Positions 5,897 through 10,466 of a stretch of DNA of 10,466 nt are shown here, piece by piece. The notes under the pieces were generated by a model. The model worked only from the letters and a program-made list of their open reading frames with translations. It searched no databases and was not told where the DNA came from. This DNA is from Christensenellaceae bacterium. GTDB lineage: Bacteria; Bacillota; Clostridia; Christensenellales; Borkfalkiaceae. Made by a program: the position numbers and the translations under genes. Every line of letters starts with the position of its first letter. Within the stretch, counting starts at the first letter, position 1. The DNA lies in contig JAEDMA010000047.1 of NCBI GenBank assembly GCA_016295005.1, forward strand, positions 1 to 10,466, written 5' to 3'.

Positions 5897-7632
5897 TTCG
5901 TTTCTTCCCCCTTATTCTGCGACATAAATATCTCGCGGTAGGTTTCGCACGAAGACATAAGTTCGTCGTGTTTTCCTTTTCCGACCGTTTTACCATCTTC
6001 CAAAACTATAATCTCGTCGCAATATTTTAATCCCGTTACCCTTTGAGATACCGTTATCGTAGTAAGCTTTTCTTCTTCTCTCATTTTGCCGAGAGATTTA
6101 CGCAGTTTTGCGTCGGTGGCAAAATCCAGCGCGCTGGAACTGTCGTCTAATATAAGTATTTTCGGGTTCTTTACGAGCGCTCTCGCTATCGTAAGTCTTT
6201 GTCTTTGCCCGCCGGAAAGATTCTTTCCCTCCTGCGCTATTACATAGTTAAGACCTTCCTTTTGGGCTTCGACGAATTCTTTCGCCTGCGCCCTTTCTAT
6301 CGCAAGGTTTATCTCTTCGTCGGTAGCCGCTTCGTTACCCCACTTCATATTGTCGCGGACGGTTCCCGAAAACAGCACGCATTTTTGCGGCGCGACCCCG
6401 AAAAAGGAATAAAGTTCTTCGAACGTATAATCTTTTATGTCGTTGCCGAAAACTTTTACTTTGCCCGTTTTTACTCTGTACAAGCCCGTTATTAAATTTA
6501 TAAGCGTGGTTTTGCCGCTGCCCGTTCCGCCGAGTATTCCTAAACTTTCGCCTTTATTCAAAGTTAAATTTGCGTTTTCGAGCGCCGGGTTGCCGCTTTC
6601 GGTATACGAGAACGTAACGTTTATAAGTTCCACCGCGGGAGCGTCGTAATCGGGCGCGGCGCCTTTGCCTTCTTCTATCGAAGGTTTCGTATCGAACACT
6701 TCGTTTATTCGCGCGGCGGACGCCGACGCTTTTGTAAATATTACGAGCAGGTTGGCGAAAACCACCATTGCGTTAAGTATTTGCGTCATATAATTTACGA
6801 GAGCGATTATTTCGCCCTGCGTGAGCGCGCCCGTATCCACTTTTATTCCGCCGAAGTATAATACCGCGATTACCGCAAGGTTTAACGTGGCGTAAGTAAG
6901 CGGATTAAGTAAAGCCGACAACGCGCCCACCTTGACTGACGCCTCTGCAAGCGTTTCCGAAGCCGCGTTGAATCTCGCCTTTTCCCTTTCTTCCGCGCCG
7001 AACGCTCTTACCACTCTCGCGCCCACGAGATTTTCTTTCGTTAATCCCGAAACGGTATCGAGTTTTGCCTGAACGCCTTTATATTTCGGCATGGAGATAC
7101 TCATTATTATATATAAACATATTCCGATTACAAACGCCGCCGCAACGAATATTACCGACATTTTAACGTCGATTATCATCGCCATGACTATCGCCCCGAC
7201 TACGATAAACGGCGCTCTTAACACGAGCCTTATAAACATAGCGACAGCCTGCTGCGCCGCGTTTACGTCGGAAGTCAGTCTGGTTATAAGAGAAGTAGTG
7301 GAAAACTTGTCGAGTTCGGCGTAAGAAAAGGTGTTTATGTGTTTATACAGTTCCCTTCTTAAATTTGTGCCGAAGCCCAAAGACGCGCGACTGGCGAAAA
7401 ACTGCGCGGTTAAGGAAAATGCTAACCCAAACACGCCTAATCCTAAAATTATAAGTCCGCCCGTAACAAGACCCGAGTAGTCACCGCCCTCTCCCATAGG
7501 TATTGCCGTGTCGATTACCCATGCGACGACGAGCGGAGTTATCAGTTCGAACACCGCTTCTATAAGTTTGAAAAGCGGACCGACTACCGTTTTCAATCCG
7601 TATCCTTTTAAAAATCGTATCAGTTTTAACAT
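5893..7632 (-). CDS. Heterodimeric ABC exporter, degenerate-ATPase half
   Basis: A 579-residue half-transporter, first gene of the exporter pair. The transmembrane domain covers about residues 15-310 and the nucleotide-binding domain about 332-579. It has A-loop Tyr343, Walker A GGTGSGKTT (Lys374), Q-loop APQK and a canonical LSGGQ signature (472-476). The catalytic Walker B Glu is replaced by Asp497 (LILDDSSSALD), and the H-loop His by Gln530 (VSQR). These two changes are typical of the non-hydrolytic site in heterodimeric exporters. Its LSGGQ would complete the active site on the partner encoded at 4106-5896. The start ATG at 7632 has only a modest AAGGGT-type site. The likely promoter is at 7666-7695. 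Multidrug, lipid or peptide export are all possible; no adjacent regulator or substrate gene narrows this. Confidence 0.92.
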   Translation of the reverse strand: MLKLIRFLKGYGLKTVVGPLFKLIEAVFELITPLVVAWVIDTAIPMGEGGDYSGLVTGGLIILGLGVFGLAFSLTAQFFASRASLGFGTNLRRELYKHINTFSYAELDKFSTTSLITRLTSDVNAAQQAVAMFIRLVLRAPFIVVGAIVMAMIIDVKMSVIFVAAAFVIGICLYIIMSISMPKYKGVQAKLDTVSGLTKENLVGARVVRAFGAEEREKARFNAASETLAEASVKVGALSALLNPLTYATLNLAVIAVLYFGGIKVDTGALTQGEIIALVNYMTQILNAMVVFANLLVIFTKASASAARINEVFDTKPSIEEGKGAAPDYDAPAVELINVTFSYTESGNPALENANLTLNKGESLGILGGTGSGKTTLINLITGLYRVKTGKVKVFGNDIKDYTFEELYSFFGVAPQKCVLFSGTVRDNMKWGNEAATDEEINLAIERAQAKEFVEAQKEGLNYVIAQEGKNLSGGQRQRLTIARALVKNPKILILDDSSSALDFATDAKLRKSLGKMREEEKLTTITVSQRVTGLKYCDEIIVLEDGKTVGKGKHDELMSSCETYREIFMSQNKGEETK

Positions 7633-7665
7633 CTTTACCCTTTTTATAGTTCCTTTTCATTTGTA

Positions 7666-7695
7666 ATCATACCACAACTACGCTTTTTGAGTAAA
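7666..7695 (-). promoter_or_regulatory. Promoter of the ABC exporter operon
   Basis: The minus strand reads TTTACT (7690-7695), an 18-nt spacer and TATGAT (7666-7671), preceded by TGG, an extended -10 arrangement. It points leftward into the exporter genes from the divergent region. The weak -35 is compensated by the extended -10. This is the only plausible promoter seen between 7633 and the rightward promoter. Confidence 0.45.
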
Positions 7696-7765
7696 CGATT
7701 TTCCGAGCGTTAACATATTTTATTTTTTCGTTATATATTTTGTGATTTATTTTGTAAGAAGTGTA

Positions 7766-7794
7766 TTGACAAGTTGAAAAAAACTTTATATAAT
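7766..7794 (+). promoter_or_regulatory. Consensus promoter of the decarboxylase operon
   Basis: TTGACA (7766-7771), 17-nt spacer (7772-7788) and TATAAT (7789-7794) match the housekeeping consensus completely. Transcription should start near 7801, giving a leader of about 93 nt before the alpha-subunit ATG at 7894. This predicts strong, probably constitutive expression; no operator-like dyad overlaps the core promoter. Confidence 0.8.
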
Positions 7795-7800
7795 GTATTT

Positions 7801-7841
7801 GTGGAAATTTGGGGATAATGAAGTATGTACCCTATTTTCAC
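7801..7841 (+). other. Imperfect stem-loop at the 5' end of the decarboxylase leader
   Basis: GTGGAAAT plus GGG (from 7801) can pair with CCC plus ATTTTCAC (7830-7841), with a small bulge and one wobble, around a loop of about 16 nt. It would sit at or next to the predicted transcription start. It could protect the mRNA end; no riboswitch class is recognised. The remaining leader to 7880 is AT-rich and unstructured by eye. Confidence 0.3.
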
Positions 7842-7893
7842 GCAATAAACAATAACTTTTTTTCGTTACAAAATTTTTTTACGGAGATATTCT

Positions 7894-9273
7894 ATGGGAA
7901 TAAAAATTGTTGAAACGGCTCTTCGCGACGGTCATCAATCGTTATTCGCCACCCGTATGACTACCGATGAAGTAGTATCCATGGCTAAGATTTTAGACGA
8001 CGCCGGATATTACGCTATGGAAGTCTGGGGCGGCGCGACTTTTGACGCCTGCATGAGATTTTTGAACGAAGATCCGTGGGAAAGACTGCGCAAGATTCGC
8101 GCCGTCTGCAAAAAAACCAAACTTCAGATGCTATTTAGAGGTCAGAATATTTTAGGCTATCGCCACTATTCCGACGACGTTGTGGATATGTTCTGCAAAA
8201 AGTCCATCGAAAACGGTATCGATATTATCCGCGTTTTCGACGCGCTTAACGATATCCGCAACTTACAACAGGCGGTTAAATCCACCAAAAAATACGGCGG
8301 CGAATGTCAGATTGCTTTAAGTTACACCACTTCCCCCGTTCACACTATCGAATACTACGTTAACCTTGCCAAAGAAATAGAAAAACTCGGCGCGGATTCC
8401 CTTTGCATTAAGGATATGGCGGGCGTTCTTACCCCCGAAGACGCAAAGAAACTTTTCTCCGCGTTGAAAAAGGGTACTTCTCTTCCTCTGGAACTGCACT
8501 CCCACTGCACGGGCGGCATATGCGAAATGACCTATATGGCGGCTATCGAAAACGGTTGCGATATTATCGACACCGCTCTTTCTCCTCTTTCGGGCGGCAC
8601 TGCTCAGCCTTCTACACAGGCGTTCAACGTCGCGCTTAAAGACACCAAGTACGACCCCGCTCTTAACGTTGCCGCTCTTCATGAATGCGAACCCGTTATG
8701 GAAAAGGTTAAAGCAAAATATCTCGCCAACGGTTTACTCAACCCCAAGGCGTTATCGGTTAATCCCAACATTTTGACTTATCAGGTTCCCGGAGGTATGC
8801 TCTCTAACCTTATGAGTCAGTTGAAAGCGCAAAACGCTATGGATAAATACGACGAAGTTTTAAAGGAAGTTCCGAGAGTAAGAAAAGATATGGGTTATCC
8901 CCCGCTCGTTACTCCCCTTTCTCAGATGGTCGGCACCCAAGCCGTTCTTAACGTTATGACCGGCGTTCGCTATAAAATGGTGGCGAAGGAAATTAAAGAT
9001 TATCTGCACGGTAAGTACGGCAAAGCGCCCGCTCCCGTCGATCCCGAAATCGCTAAATCCATTATCGGCGACGACGAAGTTATCACTTGCAGACCGGCTG
9101 ACCTTCTGGCTCCCGAATTCGAAGCGCTTAAAGAAAAGTATAAAGACATCGCAAGATGCGACGAGGACGTTTTAAGTCTCGCCCTTTTCGAAAACGTGGC
9201 TATCGAATTCCTTAACAAAAAATATAATCCGGCGCCCGAAGTCGAAGTAGAAGAATTCAACGTCGTGATTTAA
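7894..9273 (+). CDS. oadA: Oxaloacetate decarboxylase-type carboxyltransferase alpha subunit, without biotin domain
   Basis: A 459-residue cytoplasmic carboxyltransferase of the pyruvate carboxylase/OadA type. It moves the carboxyl group of oxaloacetate onto biotin of the carrier protein, releasing pyruvate. The N-terminal TIM-barrel domain opens with ETALRDGHQSL (metal ligand Asp12) and has FRGQN, the Lys of CIKDMAG (Lys173, normally carbamylated and metal-binding) and the metal-binding histidines of ELHSHCTGG (His202, His204). The C-terminal PYC/OadA-type conserved domain follows and holds PGGMLSNL and GYPPLVTPLSQ. The protein stops where many OadA proteins continue into a biotinyl domain; that domain is a separate gene here (9619-9966). 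ATG at 7894 has GGAG (7883-7886) 7 nt upstream. It is the first gene of a tight four-gene operon. A related beta-keto acid substrate cannot be excluded, but HMGL-type alpha subunits with OadB partners are typically oxaloacetate enzymes. Confidence 0.92.
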   Translation: MGIKIVETALRDGHQSLFATRMTTDEVVSMAKILDDAGYYAMEVWGGATFDACMRFLNEDPWERLRKIRAVCKKTKLQMLFRGQNILGYRHYSDDVVDMFCKKSIENGIDIIRVFDALNDIRNLQQAVKSTKKYGGECQIALSYTTSPVHTIEYYVNLAKEIEKLGADSLCIKDMAGVLTPEDAKKLFSALKKGTSLPLELHSHCTGGICEMTYMAAIENGCDIIDTALSPLSGGTAQPSTQAFNVALKDTKYDPALNVAALHECEPVMEKVKAKYLANGLLNPKALSVNPNILTYQVPGGMLSNLMSQLKAQNAMDKYDEVLKEVPRVRKDMGYPPLVTPLSQMVGTQAVLNVMTGVRYKMVAKEIKDYLHGKYGKAPAPVDPEIAKSIIGDDEVITCRPADLLAPEFEALKEKYKDIARCDEDVLSLALFENVAIEFLNKKYNPAPEVEVEEFNVVI

Positions 9274-9289
9274 TTTAAGGAGATATACA

Positions 9290-9616
9290 ATGAACAATTT
9301 ATTTCTTGCGCTGGTTGACGGCGCAGGCAAAGACCTTGGTTCCGGCGGCATTATCGCGATTTTCTCTATCGTTCTGGTTTTCCTTATTCTCGGCATAATC
9401 ATTGCGATTACCTACGTTGTAGGATTAGTTATCCAGAAATTCGCCAAAACCGAAAAGGCCGAAGAATCCACTACCCCCGCGGCGGCTACCGCTTCCGCAA
9501 AAACCGTCGATATCCCCGACGACGACGCTATGGCGGCCGTTCTCGTGGCTTCTATCGATTACAGAAACGAAACTAAAAAAGACGTAAAAGTTATCAGCGT
9601 TAAGGAGATTAAATAA
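9290..9616 (+). CDS. oadG: Gamma-type small membrane subunit of the Na+-pumping decarboxylase
   Basis: A 108-residue protein with a short N-terminal segment, one strongly hydrophobic helix at about 20-48, an Ala/Thr-rich flexible linker, and a conserved acidic end DDDAMAAVLVASIDY (about 76-90). This is the OadG architecture: the helix anchors the alpha subunit to the membrane beta subunit and the C-terminal part contacts alpha. OadG members are small and weakly conserved, so the call depends on architecture and position between alpha and biotin carrier. AAGGAG (9277-9282) lies 7 nt before the ATG, 16 nt after the alpha stop. The last codons (Lys-Glu, AAGGAG at 9602-9607) double as the ribosome binding site of the next gene. 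His- or Cys-rich zinc-binding residues found at the C-terminus of some OadG proteins are not present. Confidence 0.82.
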   Translation: MNNLFLALVDGAGKDLGSGGIIAIFSIVLVFLILGIIIAITYVVGLVIQKFAKTEKAEESTTPAAATASAKTVDIPDDDAMAAVLVASIDYRNETKKDVKVISVKEIK

Positions 9617-9618
9617 TT

Positions 9619-9966
9619 ATGAAAATTTACAAAGTTAAGGTAAACGGCAAAGTTTACGAAGTCGAACTCGAATCAGTCAGCGAAAACAACGCAACTATTT
9701 CCGCTCCCGCGGCGGCTCCCGCTACCACGGCGTCCGCTCCCGTTTCCAACGGCGCGGCTACCATTTTAGCCCCCATCGCAGGCAAAGTTCTCGATATTAA
9801 AGTCAAAGTCGGCGACTTCGTTAAAAAAGGTCAGGTCGTCGCTATCATCGAAGCAATGAAACTCGAAAACGAAATCCCTGCTTCCGCAGAAGGCAAAGTA
9901 GTAGAAGTTAAAGTATCCAAAGGCTCTGCCGTTAACAATAAAGACGTTTTAATCGTTTTGGGTTAA
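9619..9966 (+). CDS. Biotin carboxyl carrier subunit of the decarboxylase
   Basis: A 115-residue biotinyl/lipoyl-domain protein that shuttles the carboxyl group from the alpha subunit to the membrane beta subunit. Residues 1-25 form a short N-terminal beta segment, 28-47 an Ala/Pro-rich swinging linker, and 48-115 the biotinyl domain. The biotin attachment site is EAMKLENEI with Lys81 as the modified residue. The domain ends with VNNKDVLIVLG, as is usual. It starts 2 nt after the gamma stop and uses the AAGGAG inside the gamma gene (9602-9607), 11 nt upstream, so expression is probably coupled. The size and linker match the stand-alone carriers of Na+ pumps (MmdC or GcdC type); here the carrier pairs with an oxaloacetate-type alpha subunit. 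Confidence 0.92.
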   Translation: MKIYKVKVNGKVYEVELESVSENNATISAPAAAPATTASAPVSNGAATILAPIAGKVLDIKVKVGDFVKKGQVVAIIEAMKLENEIPASAEGKVVEVKVSKGSAVNNKDVLIVLG

Positions 9967-9988
9967 TCTCGGCATAAGGTTATAAACT

Positions 9989-10466
9989 ATGAATATTATT
10001 GATTTAATCGGTTCGATTGCAAACGGAACGGTTATCGCGCAATTTTTTCAGGGCGACGGCTGGATGCGCCTCGTTATGATTTTAATCGGCTGCGTTTTCC
10101 TTTTCCTTGCAATTAAAAAAGACTTCGAACCTTATCTTCTTATCCCTATCGCCTTCGGTATAATTCTGGTAAACATTTTCCCCGAAATTTATATAACCTA
10201 CGGCGAAAACGGCGAAATATTAAGCAGAGGGTTACTAGGTTATTTACATCTTGGCGTCGAATGCGAATTGTACCCCTGCCTTATCTTCTTAGGCATAGGC
10301 GCAACCACCGACTTCGGACCCCTTATCGCCAACAAGAAAACAATGCTTTTAGGCGCGGCGGCTCAGGTCGGTATCTTCTTCGCCTTCTTCGGAGCGTTGC
10401 TTTTAGGCTTTGATTTCTATCAGGCTTCTTCTATCGGTATTATCGGCGGCGCTGACGGTCCTACCG
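9989..10466 (+). CDS. oadB: Beta membrane subunit of the Na+-pumping decarboxylase (partial, cut by window end)
   Basis: The first 159 codons of a multi-pass membrane protein of the OadB/MmdB/GcdB family. This subunit decarboxylates carboxybiotin and exports Na+. The frame shows hydrophobic segments at about residues 28-43 and 49-66, then the family motifs FLGIGATTDFGPLIAN, LLGAAAQ-x-GIF and SIGIIGGADGPT, the last reaching the window edge and lying in the re-entrant region that carries an ion-binding Asp. Family members are roughly 370-430 residues, so more than half is missing on the right. ATG at 9989 follows a modest AAGGT site (9976-9980), 22 nt after the carrier stop. OadB, MmdB and GcdB are very similar; the oxaloacetate assignment comes from the alpha subunit. 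Confidence 0.92.
   Translation, partial: MNIIDLIGSIANGTVIAQFFQGDGWMRLVMILIGCVFLFLAIKKDFEPYLLIPIAFGIILVNIFPEIYITYGENGEILSRGLLGYLHLGVECELYPCLIFLGIGATTDFGPLIANKKTMLLGAAAQVGIFFAFFGALLLGFDFYQASSIGIIGGADGPT

Noticed and set aside
4100..9402. Numerous open frames antisense to the ABC exporter and decarboxylase genes.
   Set aside because: They lie within well-supported genes, lack binding sites and carry no recognisable domains.

Overview
The window looks like chromosomal DNA of a low-GC, Gram-positive-type anaerobe, probably an uncultured member of the Clostridia. The evidence is AAGGAG ribosome binding sites, TTGACA/TATAAT promoters with 17-nt spacers, predicted lipoproteins with Cys/His modules, and a biotin-dependent Na+-pump decarboxylase. 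No rRNA or taxonomic marker is present, so this placement is an inference.

Layout, left to right. Positions 1-234 hold a leftward promoter (92-120). Its predicted leader folds into three consecutive hairpins before the window edge, so an unseen gene probably lies to the left. Positions 235-1875 (- strand) encode a large lipoprotein with two Cys/His modules and a duplicated C-terminal domain, driven by a consensus promoter at 1931-1959. Positions 1876-2803 hold no intact gene. They contain a decayed HAD-superfamily nucleotidase fragment (+ strand), then a hairpin-rich block of about 345 bp bounded by a 15-bp imperfect inverted repeat (2423-2767), which may be a small non-autonomous mobile element. 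The best terminator for the next gene lies inside this block. Positions 2804-4003 (- strand) encode a lipoprotein that joins an RsgI-like extracellular domain to a long charged helical tail.

Positions 4106-7632 (- strand) are a two-gene operon with a 4-nt overlap. It encodes the two halves of a heterodimeric ABC exporter; one half has a degenerate ATPase site and the other a canonical one.

A 261-bp divergent intergenic region carries promoters in both directions. From 7894 to the right edge (+ strand) runs a sodium-pumping oxaloacetate decarboxylase-type operon: carboxyltransferase alpha subunit, small gamma-type membrane subunit, free-standing biotin carrier, and the start of the beta membrane subunit, which is cut by the window end. 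Together these would couple decarboxylation of oxaloacetate (or a related beta-keto acid) to Na+ export.

The conserved genes are ordinary. The unusual material is the structured non-coding block at 2423-2767, the RsgI-domain lipoprotein without an anti-sigma domain, the duplicated Cys/His lipoprotein, and the structured leftward leader at the left edge.
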